Origin: Metellina segmentata
Taxonomy: Eukaryota > Arthropoda > Arachnida > Araneae > Tetragnathidae
Assembly (NCBI GenBank): GCA_947359465.1
Contig: OX375879.1
Coordinates: 93,614,078-93,678,077, forward strand
Reading direction: 5' to 3'
Length of the DNA: 64,000 bases
Shown here: positions 23,570 through 36,189 of the stretch, one piece after another
Numbering within the stretch: the stretch's first letter is position 1
How the letters are laid out: every line of letters starts with the position of its first letter
Notes under the pieces: model-generated
What the model was told of the DNA's origin: nothing
The model's database searches: none
The model's input: only the letters and a program-made list of their open reading frames with translations
Position numbers and translations under genes: made by a program

Positions 23570-24745
23570 TCTATATGAACGGATTATATTTCTATTTGGT
23601 TCGTTCCTTTATGGTCTAATTTTGTTCTTCATCCAGACAAGTTTAGAAATTAGGTGCTGAGGCATTACAAGCGTAGATTTGACACTCGTAATATTGATTC
23701 AGAACTATCTGACATAATTACAGACATATGCTGGTCAGCATTAACATCTTGTCAATACCTTTAACTAAGCACGTGTTGTTTACATTAATATGCGATTCAT
23801 TTGATTGTAAGTATTTTAGATAAAAAACACACATCTGCTTAATATAGAAGAAAGAAAATATAATTTATAAACATTTTATGTTTTATAAATTGCAACTATT
23901 TTCTTCTTTTCTCAAGATTTTCAAATATAGATCTACTTCTTTCTATGACATAAAGATTAGCAACTATAAATTATTGAGTGTATTTTCACTTTTGTTGCTT
24001 TGGAGTTCTTTAAATATTCCCTTTGGTGCTAGTAGGATGCTATATATTAAATTTATAGACGTCTTTCTTCAATGTCGTTTTATTACAAGGCATTTATATT
24101 TTGAAACATAAACTAATTTATCTGTTTTACAGGATTCTAAATCTAGTTGTATGATTGTCACTGTTTTGAATAACGGAAGCGTACAAACTGAGTGTTCGTT
24201 CGTAAACTGTCGTCAGTTCACGTCTTTGTACTGCCAGAAGTCGAAGAGGCAATGGTTGGTCATTAGAAGAAAATAGTGTACACAACTCCTAACTCAAAAT
24301 GAGGTATTTTAAGAAAATCAGTTAGTTCTTAAATAATTACTCAGTCTACTGTGGCAACAAAAAGAGTACCGTTAAAAACGACGCATTTCACTAAATTCAA
24401 GCATATGGTCAAGATTTACAACTTATCAAGATTACTCTCCAAATTGAACAAATGTCCAAAGTAATGAATTAGTAAAGCAAATTTAAATAAGATTTATTTG
24501 CAAAAGCGCATTTACTGATGACTTTATAGCTATTGGTCGTGAGTGAACTCTCTATTGGTCTAGAATTCAAGTAAATGGTTGTTAACTAGAACAATGAACC
24601 TAATATTAAGTATATGTCTATTAAATTAGTTTAGATGATTACAAATACTGGTCGTTTAGGTCATTAGAGCACAATAAGCTTCAATTAAATCCAGTTGAAT
24701 GTTATTCAATGCAATTGCGAGGAAACGTTTTTTGTTAAAAGAAGG
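23570..24745. other. AT-rich stretch, nothing recognised
   Basis: No frame with recognisable similarity. An AT-rich frame near 23878-24111 looks like chance. Confidence 0.45.
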
Positions 24746-24749
24746 GAGG

Positions 24750-25270
24750 AGTAATTATATTCAATTGCATGGTATTTATTCAATACATAATTATATATTT
24801 AAATGGCATACATTAAATACATACAAATACCATGTGTTAAATTCATACCAATGAATGTAGCAAATGCATACTAAGAAAGGTATACGTTGTTTTTGAAAGT
24901 AAGTCTGATCTATTGTTATGTAATAAATATATGATTGCGTACTTAATTGGCATGTGTTACATGTTTTTTTTTTTAGTTGGAATATATTAAATATATAATT
25001 ATATCCAATAGAAATGCATTAAATATGTAATTATATTCAATTGGCATGTACTAAATATGCAATTATATTTAATTGGTGTGCATTCAAGGCATATCAACAC
25101 AATGTAGTAAATAAATTTCAATAAAATGTATTAAATGCATAACAGTGAAGGTATACGTTGTCCTTGAGAGTAATTCTATAGATTGTCATGTATTAAATAT
25201 CTAATAACATCCCGTTGTTATTTATTAAATTTGTAATTATATTTAATTGGTGTGTATTAAATACAGTCCA
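24750..25270 (+). repeat. Degenerate AT-rich tandem repeat with higher-order period
   Basis: Many variants of ATTAAATAT.TAATTATAT followed by CAATTGGCATGT occur in succession. A larger unit is also repeated: GGTATACGTTGT followed by TTGA.AGTAA occurs near 24880 and again near 25151, about 270 bp apart. This looks like an old satellite-like array. Confidence 0.65.
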
Positions 25271-25274
25271 ATTA

Positions 25275-26500
25275 GAAGTGGTAGTGACCAAAGAGAAGAA
25301 CTGAATTACTCTGAAAGGTAAGGAATACTTTTAATTTATTGAGAAAGTTTTCTAAAAATTGCAGGGAAACACTTTTAGTTTCATTTACTAGAAGCCTCTT
25401 TTCAAATTTTACTGTTAATATGTATAATAACTAGTGTAATTGTTGCTTCAGTTGAAGAATTTTATTTTAAGGCATAATATAAGGCATAATTAAGGCATTA
25501 TATAAGGCATAAATATGAAATTTCAAGAAATTCAAGAACTGGGATTTAATAATCTAGTAGATTAGTGTTAAACGGCACAATGACCATTTTCAAAGATTTT
25601 ATCTTTTCAGGTATTATAGTATTAACATTTATATATTTTCCGTGACTAAGAAATTAGTTTTCGGGTGTTCGATGAATAATACATGAATTTTCTGAAACAA
25701 GTTATTAATAAGAACAGAAGCAATACGCTTCTCAATCTAGATCATGACGTTATGGATCTTAAAAGTTTTAATCTAGGTTTGATCAAATCATTTACAGAAT
25801 TTTCTCTATTGATAAAATAGATGCTTTTCTGTAATGTGATCGTTGCTTCTAGGTAGTGAAAAAAAATCAAATAAAAAGAGCTATTTTCGCAATTGAAACA
25901 TGAAGATTTTATCTAAAAATCCATAGAATCCACGAATAATCTTTCTACTGAGGTTAAATTTTCAGTACTAACAGAAATTTCTCAATAGTTAATGGTTCGT
26001 ATTGCCTGAATTTCTTTTAGGCGGAATAAACCTCTATCAATCTCTTTTCAACGTAACGTCCATTTCAAAAATACTCTAAAAACGTAACGTCCATTTAACA
26101 AAAATATAGTACCTACGCTGAAAAAACTCTATCTTCCTCCTTCGTGCCAAGAGGTTCAGCTCCGTTGCTTTACTGTGTAAAAGTGCAATTCTCCAACAGA
26201 ATTCTATAGATCACTTTGACAACGCATTTGTCATTGCCCAAATTTTTCTCGACTTGGGACAGATATATTTTCAACTTCCTTTTCCCCAGGACATTCATTA
26301 ATTCACCTTTTTGAACGACACATAATTTCTTTAACGCTGAAATATCGCTGTAGGAAATGGAAAAAGCTCTACTTCCATGAACAGTTAGTATTAGGACGTA
26401 GGAACTACTCCAACTTGCGAAACAACTACTTCCGTGAACCTCGTACTTGCAAAGATATCCAGATTTCACGTGCGATAAAGGTTAAGATTTATAAGTGCCA
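25275..26500. other. No gene recognised
   Basis: AACGTAACGTCCATTT is repeated at about 26050 and 26080. An open frame of 99 codons (26170-26469, minus) has no recognisable motif. Confidence 0.4.
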
Positions 26501-26508
26501 GTATACAC

Positions 26509-26665
26509 TTAACCTTCCTGAGGGTTCTCTCGACAAGGTATCTCGTCATTAGCAAAACTGACCATATCTTGATCTCATCATCAACAAAATCTTGTCGGTG
26601 TGTCTGGGAGTGAGAAAAATTGGTCGAATCTTAATAAACAAGATATATTGTCGAAACCACTTGGT
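26509..26665. mobile_element. TTAA-type MITE, incomplete right border
   Basis: TTAACCTTCCTGAGGG opens the element, followed by GGTATCTCGTCATTAGCAAA, the shared subterminal motif of the family. The right side ends TTGTCGAAACCACTTGG without a recognisable second TTAA. Confidence 0.65.
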
Positions 26666-26689
26666 GTGATAAAATGTTCTACATTGCAA

Positions 26690-28035
26690 GCGTAAATGAT
26701 TTTGCATAGTATGGAATTTTTAACCAAGAAAGGAAACTAAGTAATCTAACAACTAATATGGTTATGGATGTCGTACTCCACAGTTCACATTATACAAGGA
26801 TTAGAATTTTAATAGTAGTAAAATATTTGTAGAACTGTAGCAAATTGTATCAAGCTCATGCCAATTATGTTGGCTGGTTATTTAGAATATCTTACTCGCA
26901 TTCCATACTCAATTCGACACCACAGTAATGAGAAGAGCATCAGCTGTCGCTAGCCGCAGGTCTGGACACTGACGTTTTGAAATTGGACCAGCGGTATATG
27001 TACCCATACCGCATAGAACTAGGTGGTCACTGTGCACTTGAACTCTACATTTCTGGGATACAATATGTGGGCTTGATAGCCCAGCAATTACGATTATGGT
27101 TAGGGTACAACATGTGTTTAAAAGGAAACATTTACACAAGCAACAGTCGGATTTACTGTAGTAATCTGTTCGGGAGTGTTGAAAATGGTCAGTTTGGGCC
27201 ATTGTGTCATTTTAGTTGTAGTTATTGTAAGAGATGTTCTGGAATGGCTAACAGAAACATTAAAGAGGAGTGAAACCTTGCTTTTGCACTTTTTGGAATT
27301 TTCAAAATGGAATAGTAACTAAAAGGTGCTTGCAAGTCCATATATCACGTGGTTAAAATTTGAAACGAATCTTTCAATGCTTCACATTTCAAAGCAAGTT
27401 TGTGTATTGGATCTATTTTTTTTAAGTATTACATTTGTTTAATATTTATTTTGTAATGATCATTATTTTGCATCTTAAGTTCTAATGTAACACAATTAGC
27501 GGTATAGTTACTCGACAATGCACAGTTAAGATGAAACAAATACCTCAAGAATATCCCTTAAATTTAAAAGATACTGGGATTTAAGAAAAATGTAAATTGT
27601 ATTTTAAAAATTATAATCGCTTAATCAGTGGCTTTACTAAGTTCTTACTTCAAATACAAAAATCGAATGAATTCACGTAATTCATGTAACAAAAAACAAG
27701 AATGCATTACGTATATTGTACTTTTTTGTTTCAGATTTGTAGCTATAGTTCTTACAAAATAAATTTTCTGTTATATTTGAACCTTCTTTTTGATCAGGAG
27801 TTTTATCTTTTTTTTCACCAGCATCAATATCATTGCTTAGAGTAACAACCAATTTTTTCTAGATTGTGTCTTGCAGTCCCTCATGTCGAATTTGAGAGAG
27901 ATCCTTAACAAAATTTATGTCTTTTGGCTAATTATTCCATCTTTCTGGAATACTGGAGATGTTAAAAATCAAATCGATCGATCAAGAACCTCACAATGCG
28001 ATCACAGGCTAGAGCTAAGGATGAAATTTTATTCT
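26690..28035. other. AT-rich stretch, nothing recognised
   Basis: Overlapping opposite-strand open frames of about 97 codons at 26909-27273 show no recognisable family and no clear coding strand. Confidence 0.4.
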
Positions 28036-28041
28036 TATTTG

Positions 28042-28361
28042 GGTACACCTTCAGTCTGTGTTTATAGCGGTGGCAACGGCCTCGTTGCTTTTTTTTTTTT
28101 TTTTTTTTGGAGCACTTCTAAAGTCGCCAAGTAAAGAATTATTTCAAATGAACCAATGAAATCAAACGACAGTTTAACGGAACTTTATACGATATTCAAA
28201 ATGAAAATTTAAATTTTCCGCTTACCGAGTTTGCCATAGTAAAAGTAATACAGATGGGTTGCCTTAACCTGCCATAACCCATAACTCGCGACTAGAAGTG
28301 CGTCAAAAAAAATTCGCCATGGCTGTTGCCACCGCTATAAACGTATATTGAAGCTGTAAAG
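28042..28361. mobile_element. Long-TIR element, short copy
   Basis: The inverted ends share GTTTATAGCGGTGGCAAC and continue for about 65-70 bp through a T-rich tract to GCACTTCTA. The interior aligns with 57090-57290 of the 807-bp relative at 56526-57332 (CAATGAAATCAAACGA; GATGGGTTGCCTTAA). The flanks show no clear target duplication. No coding sequence is present. Confidence 0.75.
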
Positions 28362-28364
28362 TTG

Positions 28365-29410
28365 TTTGTTTTATGTTAAATTCGGGGAAACATCAGACAG
28401 TTATAATCATTTTCGCGCTTGTGTTGTAGTTAGTAGTTTCTTTTCAATATCATGTCATAGGAACTAGTGAACTCCTTCCATGTTTTTTCTTGTTGAAAAC
28501 CTAGAGCCAGTTGACCTTAAAGTTGTATCCATCTTTCTGGGATTTTTTAGCGTTTACAATGTTGTTTGATCCAATCAACATCTTTCGAACATAACTTTGA
28601 TCAGTAAGAAGATTTTCATTTAGAAGATATTTCTATGGAATTCTTGAATCACACGTACAGTGAAAATATAAAATATTTTCTGCCATTTAACTTTAGATGC
28701 TTTCTTTGTAAATTTTAAATTCCCTTTCCCATTCAGGATTTTATAAGTACACATATCTTGTTGACTTTACCTAATTTCGTATGCATTACATTTAAAGTAA
28801 TCCAACTTTGCGCGCAAATAAAAGAAAACGTTGCTTTTGAATCGATCAGAAATATTTTCTCTGGTTTCCTAGAACTGTACCTTGCACCATAAAAAACACA
28901 GCAACCAAAATGTGCTTCTTTTAAACCTAACGTACGGCTATCGGGGGTTTTATTTGAAGTCGTTTAAGGATAAGAAAGGGGTGATAAAAATACACCGGGC
29001 GCCCTTCTGAGTGAAATATGTCTTTTCTTCCTGATGGCAAAAGCCGTGATTTCCTGACGCATTTCTTTCTTTAAACTTTGCAACTGGAACTGAAAGGGAA
29101 TAGCGATGAAAAAGCCATACCTCTTCCATACTACACTGCGAATGAGAAATCGTTAGAGATGCAGTTTCTGATAGCGATCACCTGCAGTCTCCTTTTGGAA
29201 AATTTTCTTTGTTGAAAAATATAGTTTGAATTTCCTAGTGGAAAAACTATTCGACTTCTTTAGTCTAGAAAAAATTATTTGCCTTCATCAATGGACAATA
29301 TGCATGTTTTTCAAATTCATTTTAAAATGAAAGAGCACGAAAAACTATGTAGAAAAATGCCACTTAAACTGCAATCTGACGACATTAATTATATTTAAAA
29401 CGCTTTTTAA
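28365..29410. other. No gene recognised
   Basis: Less AT-rich patches near 28920-29180 have no open frame that I can support. Confidence 0.4.
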
Positions 29411-29417
29411 ATTGCTC

Positions 29418-29473
29418 TGACGTCATTTTCTAAGAAAAACTGCAGTCGCTGACGATTCTTGCCTGTGACGTCA
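29418..29473. promoter_or_regulatory. Two CRE octamers upstream of the THAP relic
   Basis: Perfect TGACGTCA palindromes lie at 29418-29425 and 29466-29473, 48 bp apart and about 100 bp upstream of the THAP-type start at 29573. This octamer binds CREB/ATF-type bZIP factors in animals. Similar phrases (CAGTCGC.GACGATTC followed by GTGACGTCAT) occur near 20690-20735, so the block may be repeat-borne. A promoter role is inferred only. Confidence 0.35.
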
Positions 29474-29572
29474 TCGTACACGATTTTCCCATCGAGCGTT
29501 CCTTGAACTGTGTTATCTCTATGGGTATCTTTTTAGTAGTCTTATTTTTACAGATTTTTGATTAATTCAGCA

Positions 29573-30480
29573 ATGGAAGATTTGAAAATAGTTAAAAAGA
29601 AGAATTACAAGTATTGCATTGTTCCGTTTGTGTTATAATTCAACGACTAAAACAGCAAAAGAGTACTTTTTGTTGTACCAAAATATGCACAAGTTCGTAG
29701 AAGATGGTGCAGCGTTATGAAAAGAGATGAAATTAAAAATAAAAGACTGTCTTCTACTTCTTGCTTGCATTGCTGTGAAGATACTTTTTCGGTAGGTTTA
29801 AAATACCAAATATTATTTGCCTTTTTAATTGTTTTTAAATAAAAATTGTGTGATTTACTCTTGTGGATAACAACTAGTGTTTTTGCTAAAACGAAAACAT
29901 TCTTTCTGTATCAAGTCACACATAATGCAGAATTTATTGCTTCATGAAAATAATTTAATAAATAATTATAGGAATGCTATATATTTATAAATCAAAACTG
30001 GTTAAAAAATATAGAGAGAGCTAACATCAATAAACATTAAATTTTTATACTCATGATAATTAATTTGAAGTTATTCATACATTTGGTAAAACTGTGTCAT
30101 AATTCTTCTGTAAACCGAATAATAAGTCTTATGGAATAAGTGTCATTAGAATTAAAATTTATAATTAAAAAAAAATCTTCTAAATTTGAAATTTAAAACT
30201 TTAATATATTTCTACATTACATAAATGTAAATAAATATAATTATTTTAAAAGTGAAAAGTTAGAATAAACGTAAAATTAATTTATTAAAAAAAAAAGCAT
30301 TGTACAAATATTTCTATTAAAAATAAGAAATTGAAGTTAGAAACTAGTGTTAACAAATTTTGATAAATAGTGCTACAAGTGAAATTTTTTAAATTTATAT
30401 ATTACTTTATTTTATAGTTGGAGAATGACATGGAAAACTACTGGGAGTATCGTCTCTCTTGCAATACGAAGCAACATAGC
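29573..30480 (+). pseudogene. THAP-domain gene relic, two exons
   Basis: After an ATG, KKKNYKYCIVPF opens a THAP zinc finger (first C-x4-C pair; the second Cys is reached only across a frameshift). Further pieces resemble the TAKEYFLF..P segment, an RRRW-type tryptophan, then KRDEIKNKRLSSTSCLHCCE followed by DTFS, where the usual HF of CxDHF is TF. At least two frameshifts separate the pieces. A donor-like GGTAGG follows (about 29790), and near 30418 an acceptor-like ATTTTATAG precedes LENDMENYWEYRL, the usual continuation of such proteins. THAP proteins are DNA-binding and often transposon-derived (P-element/THAP9 class). The frameshifts and the missing ligand show it is dead. Confidence 0.7.
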
Positions 30481-31113
30481 TTTCACCTCATTTGTTTAGC
30501 GTTAAAACTAATATTTTTTAAACAATTACGAATTTTGTTTGAAATTTGCATAATTTTATAAAATTGCAAGGCTTTAAATTCTTGCAATTTCAATCAAATT
30601 ATCACACTACCTTCTTCATGGTTTAAAATGTTGGACTACCAAATGTTGTGTTCAATATTTAATGCAGTTGCAATTCTCGCAACAAGTTTCTCTATGCATG
30701 TTATTTTTGGACCATCCTTTAGTACATTACGTTTTACCGCTTATATATGTTTTAAAAATTATTGTTCATTAACAAACAAAAATAATTTTGCTAAAAAATT
30801 AAAGTAGAAAATTAATGTTAAGTTAGCTTTCAAAATTCACTATTTTGATACCCCTATAATTTTAATGTACTTTGAAATTATTTTCCTAATATAAAGCTCT
30901 TATTTGATATACTACTCTAATTATCTATATAAAAAAATCTATTTCAGAATAAATTGTGTTACTTATAAAGGAAAAGAGAACAATTATTCATGTACAATAT
31001 TCTATTTTCTTAAGTACAACTTTTTGATAATAGCACTACTCTTTAAAAGCAATACAACAATACATTTTTAAAAAATAAATATGTTGTATAAAATATTATC
31101 TTACTCTTCGCTT

Positions 31114-31236
31114 TTATGCCATTTCTACTCCCATAAAATTTGGATGGTTTCCCAGAAAAGAAAACATTGATATACCATCCAATTTAGGTAGATTATCCGA
31201 CTGGCCTTTTACAAAGACTTGTTCTATAGTCGTCAT
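31114..31236 (-). pseudogene. Fragment of a transposon-like protein (LDG.SMFSFL motif)
   Basis: A 40-codon frame on the minus strand contains VFVKGQSDNLPKLDGISMFS, then FLGNHPNFMGVEM and a stop. The arrangement (V..K....LP.LDG..MF.FL...P.F...E) resembles a short domain I associate with uncharacterised arthropod proteins, often near THAP-type sequence. It lies 0.7 kb from the THAP relic but on the opposite strand. Family assignment is tentative. Confidence 0.35.
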
Positions 31237-32111
31237 TTTTAAAGAAGAAATCTGCATAATAATAATAATAATGTAAAGACTATAATTCAACACAATTATT
31301 TAAAAAATAAAAAAAGCGTAAAATCAATGAAAGCAACCTGAAATAACATGCAGCCGGCGAATGTAGAGAGAGATTTCATGTATTATGACATCACACCAAG
31401 CTCCACCCCGTTTTCAGTCACGTGAATTAGACCCGTTTTTTAGTTTTTAAAACGCTTAAATTAAAACTTCTTGTGATTTTTAAATTGGATTTTCGGATTG
31501 TTCATGATCGAATTTGTAAAATTAGTACCATTTCCGGACGTTTTGTGACGTAGTGCATATTCCCTATTATCATATTTTCTAATCTACCTATCTATTATTA
31601 AAAAAAGGTTGTCGTTCTTTTTCAGGTTTATTCGCTTTGTGATTGGTAGATAGCGAGTCACGTGATAACGAGTCTTGCGGTTCAACGGGCTAATTAATTT
31701 GGAACACGCGCAGACGATAAACAAGCAGTTATATTTTTTAATTAATTAATTCAGAAAATTTGAGAGTACGCGCTAGAAAGTTTGCAATGTTTACAGAAGA
31801 ACCGGCAAATTCGGTCGCCGTTTCCATAGCAACAGTCAAATATGAAAAAATAAAAAGTACTATTACAACAAACAACACGGATCAGCTAAAACACAGAGAA
31901 GTAGTATACAGAGGGTTCACTGAAGCCATGACGTATAGCGCTCCACTGGGGAAGCCAGTTCCTAATTGTGGGCGGAGTTTAAATGTTTCAATCAGAGCCA
32001 AAGCGGAAGCCATTTTTTATTTCCTAATCGGCAGACTTCTTAAAGCGTCATACAGCTGAATATTCTTGCATCATTTTAATAATTATTTAAAAACTGTACT
32101 ATCCATCAACA

Positions 32112-32192
32112 GAAAAGGTTGATCCCCAACCGTCACATATATCTAGTTGTGTTGCTCCAATGCGCAGAGTGAGTGCGATGTTAATTAAAATA
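32112..32192 (+). mobile_element. SINE family 1, tail fragment
   Basis: GTTGTGTTGCTCC followed by GCGATGTTAATTAAAA, preceded by a degraded GATCCCCAACCGTC, matches the family tail. A short duplicated stretch (GCAGAGTGAGTGCG) sits inside the tail. Confidence 0.65.
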
Positions 32193-32971
32193 CTATACCA
32201 TCATCAATAGAAAAGCCGTTGTTCAATTTTACTGCCTGTAAAAACCGTTGAAAGGTAAATTGCTTTTGTTTTTCATAAAATATCATAACTTGGAAACTAC
32301 TACTGTGAATTATGTGCCATTTTTAAAATCGCTTTACAATCAAGTAAAATTAATAACACTTATTTTAAAACCCAATTGAAGGAAGAAAAAATGAAATCGT
32401 TCTATCTAATTTTAAGACTATTCGCCCATGATAACTAATTTTTTTAAATATTTCAGTGTCATTTGTGTATTTTTTATTTAATCAAAATCAATCGTTCTTA
32501 AATTTAAGAAACATGTGGTATTCAGAATTCTGTACAATTGTGCTCTATTCATTATTCATTTTGTGTTCTTGTTGACTTCTTTTATTTACATTCTGTTTTT
32601 GTGTACTTAAAATTTACCTTTTTCTGAATTATAACCGGTTTTATGTCAACATTTATAAAGATATTTTTGCAAAATTGGAATACTTTTGTGTGATACTCAC
32701 TGCGAACTTAATACAGAAAAGGAAATTAAATTTTAAAGTTTGATTTTAATAATGATATTTTTTATACAAAAATAACTTGATTAACAAATCAACATATCCT
32801 GAAACTGACACTTTTCCTGTGAAGATTTTCGAGATACAAAAATTGCCGTATCGTGTTGTGTATTTTATTGTTTATTTGCTACACTAAATGGTGAAAAATT
32901 GTGTGATTTAACTCCAGTAATGAATAAAATAAGTAATATTATCCATTCATTTGCTACTCTAAATGGTGAAT

Positions 32972-33320
32972 TCTCGCATCGGAAGGGTCGTGGGTTCTGT
33001 CCTCGGCGGAACCTGCAATTCTGATGATTACGGGATCGGCGCTTCGACCTGACTAAAAAACGTCGTGTTAAGTAATGGTGGCTGGGGCACGTTAAATAGG
33101 TCGTGGTCACAAAGTCCCCCATGTTCCCATACCAAATCAATACCTCTGGGGGTACCTGATCAGGGGGTTATCGGCCTCTGATTGGGATATAAACTACGAT
33201 ATGTATGAGGGATTGGATGTATGAAAGGGACCTTCCTGTAAAACGGATGTGTCATGTATGAAGAAGTCCAACCCTCCGGGGCAATGGCACCCCCATGGGC
33301 CATATATGGCCCGCACGACA
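32972..33320 (+). mobile_element. SINE family 2, 5'-truncated copy
   Basis: It begins at CTCGCATC, inside the tRNA head after the A box, and then follows the family body (CGGGATCGGCGCTTCGACC; CCCCCATGTTCCCATACC). It diverges after GGATGTGTCATGTATG. A repeat of TGTTGTGTATTTTATTGTT occurs on both sides (32851 and 33453), about 600 bp apart. Confidence 0.85.
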
Positions 33321-33489
33321 ATTATTTATTAGTGAATTACGTTGAGTTAACTTGTTTATGAATGCTAAACAATTAATTTTACTCTTTGGAAGGCAAATGA
33401 AGATTCTTGTTAAGTTGCTTAGTTTACCAAAGTATTTCATTCCTTTATATCCTGTTGTGTATTTTATTGTTCGTTTCCTATGCTAAAAT

Positions 33490-34395
33490 TGTTCTAGATG
33501 GATCACACAGAAATATGTATAAGCGAGTAACAGTAGCTGAAGTATGTTCTTTTTTTACATTCAGAACAAGGACAGGTAATATCTTAGTTTTTTTAGGCGC
33601 CAACTTCTTTCTTTTTGTATTTGTATTCTGAGTGTGAGGGGAGACAGCAGAGTGAGAGATTTTGCCTTGGAGTTCAATACCCTTCTGTGTTATTTTCTTC
33701 ACAGGGAAGAATTGTGTATTGGTGATTGACAATAAAATTCATACAGTCCACTATCACTTGGTCGTGTGTGTGATTGACTTACTACTAAATTAGCTTCGAC
33801 GTGACTTCTTCATAAGCAGTAATTCTTTTCTATTCCCTTTTCAAATTGCATAATTTGTTAAAAAATGAATAATGTACCTTATTAAGTTAATAAAAATAAT
33901 TATTATGTACTTTTTCGTTCAAATAATATCAAAAATTTTCCAAATCAAACATGTTTTGGAATATATTTTTAAAGAAGCATTCACATAAAAGAATAAACAA
34001 AAATGAAAGAAAAAAGTTCATACATTGGTAAGATTTCATAAATAAAGGTTTTTTTTTAAAGTTAATGACATTAAAAAAGTGCTATTTTGAAGCATTTATG
34101 ATAAAAATTATTTAAAGAATATTTAGCTTTTAATCAAAAATGCAAAATGGGTTTCGAAAAAATAAAATATTTAATTTTTTATGTGTAATGAGATGTTTTG
34201 TTTTCGACATTTTTTAAAACATTTTGTTTTTATTTACTCTATATTTCCGTGAATGAGCCGAGAATTTTTGGAACGTTTTCTAAAGCTAAAGTACTGGGGT
34301 CGGCTTTTATACAGATCCGATAATCTCGCAAAAAAGTAGGCAATTTTCCTTTACTCGGGCGCATGCGATAAATATCACAATGGGAAGGGTAGGGA
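33490..34395. other. AT-rich interior of the Helitron, nothing recognised
   Basis: Opposite-strand open frames at 33407-33732 have no identifiable domain. Confidence 0.4.
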
Positions 34396-34399
34396 ACTT

Positions 34400-34446
34400 T
34401 CAATTAACGTCGTACTAGAGGTCCGGGATCAATCCAGTAGCGATCC
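34400..34446 (-). mobile_element. SINE family 1, tail fragment near the Helitron end
   Basis: AATTAACGTCGTACTAGAGG followed by TCCGGGATCAATCC is a tail lacking the CAACGGGCTATTG segment found in other copies. It lies about 40 bp before the terminal hairpins of the Helitron. Confidence 0.65.
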
Positions 34447-34581
34447 AAATGGGGATGGATTGTGAAGCAATCCCCTCCCCCTCATTGTTGAAAGTATAGT
34501 TCGCGAAGCGAACTAAATATGATTGCTTAGCAATCATCGGGGGTTGACGACCGGTAGCGAGCAAGAGGCGGAGCCCCCTAG

Positions 34582-36159
34582 TTATATAAAAAGCTTGGTT
34601 CTCCTGTGTTTTCCATGGCTATTAAAGTTTTGATTGGTTGGGTGATGTTACGAGCAAAACGAGATACGATGTATCAAAAATCATTTTATTTGAAATCGCA
34701 ATAGAAATAACATTGAATACAAAATGATTGCCGTACGCAGCTCATTGTTAACCTGCCTTCATCAAAAATTAAGTTTTTTAGCAATATTGCTTGAACAGTA
34801 TTGCTCAAAAAACAATACCATGGGAAAGCATGGCAAATTGACAAATAGTGGTGGGAAAAGATTTTATACATTGCCAATGATCAACAAAAGTTGATTGATA
34901 GTGGTGAAAATTGTTTATTCACAGCGCCAGTGATCACGTACCGTCAGGTTTAAAAAAATATATCATTGAACTTTGATCAAAATACATAAATTTTGTTATG
35001 CACCACTGAAATGAGATACGAAATACAAAAAACATTGCATTCGAAATCGCCATGGAAATAACATTGAGTATTGAACGATTGTCGTACACAGCTCATTGTT
35101 TTACCAGAGTTGATCAAAATTGAAGGCAAGGCAAGTTGATGGATGAGTAGCTCAGAAGGCAATGCGGTCTTGTCAAAAAAACTAATACTGAGAAAATTAA
35201 TGCTTTTGAATACATTGGTTTTTAAAAGTTTTGGTTTATTGATTTGATCAGAAAATTATATAAAACCTTTTTCCAAAGGCTAAGCTCTGCTACCAAACAA
35301 GATATGTTCACGATGTGTAAATACAAACTAAAAAAATAAATGTAAAAATAGTACAATATCATTTCGCACCACGGCAAGCAAAGTGACACAAGTCAAAAAT
35401 AAAAATTTTGACGTTGTCATTGAAATATATGTATGAGGTGCCCCAGTGTATTATATTACTATTCTATAGAATATAATAGAAGTTACCACCATAAATACTT
35501 ACCTAAAATTTAAAAGAAGCTTATGCTATTTAAATATAAATTTATAGTAACCTTTAAGTTTATGCTTCTCAAATTCTGTCATTTTGATTTGTGTCCCTTT
35601 TCTTGCCGGGTTGCGACTTATTGTTATAAGTCTAATTAGATCAAGTTGTAATATATAGAAGCTTTCGTAAATGCAACCAGAACTGCTAAAACGAAGGACG
35701 GAATATTTTCTGGTATGCACTTTTTGCAAGGAATCGCTTATGCGGCCTCAGGTTTACTATCACATTTCGAAAGAAGAAAAATTCAGTTTTTATTTCAAAG
35801 TTTATTTTTAAAATATTGAAAAAAGTGAACATATTCACAATAACTTCTGAAATGATTATACAGCATAATCGGAACCTATAAAAAAGGGCTCTTTGGCCAA
35901 GATAAAACGTAGCAACGAGTAAATCTTTCAACAACCAACAATACTTTTATTTATTCCATTAAAATTTACAAAAGTCAGAAAATACCAAAAAATGTATTTA
36001 ACTGCATCGGTATCTGAGCGACTCAGTGATAGTGAAGAAAAAAGGTTTACATAGCCAGTGATCACGCACCGATAGGTTTAAAAAAATATATAAATGAAGT
36101 TTGACCAAATAAAATAAATTTTGTTCTGAACCCGTCGTATGACGGGCCATTGGTGCTAG
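34582..36159 (+). mobile_element. Helitron abutting the preceding one, with internal duplication
   Basis: The 3' end reads CCCGTCGTATGACGGG (hairpin), then CCATTGGTGCTAG, followed by T at 36160. The left border coincides with the CTAG end at 34581; the sequence starts TTATATAAAAAGCTTGG without the usual TC. An internal block is duplicated: 34640-34780 and 35000-35140 share GAAATCGC.ATGGAAATAACA-type sequence. A third related stretch near 36050 repeats CCAGTGATCACG. The same internal phrase occurs in the Helitrons at 41.9 and 45.5 kb. Confidence 0.65.
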
Positions 36160-36189
36160 TCATATATAAAATAGTAGATGGATAGATAT

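Larger units (their letters stand above)
31591..34581 (+). mobile_element. Helitron of hairpin family B, with SINE insertions
   Basis: The 5' end TCTATTATTAAAAAAAGG follows an A. The 3' end has AGTTCGCGAAGCGAACT, GATTGCTTAGCAATC and GGCGGAGCCCCCTAG followed by T, as in the copies ending at 43576 and 51220. The 2.99-kb unit carries SINE fragments at 32112, 32972 and 34400 and no Rep/helicase gene. A 99-codon open frame at 31760-32059 of raised GC lies inside and could be a captured exon; I do not recognise it. Joining these two ends as one element is an inference. Confidence 0.65.

Noticed and set aside
26909..27273. Overlapping frames of 97-98 codons on both strands
   Set aside because: Neither shows recognisable similarity, and coding potential is symmetrical between strands.
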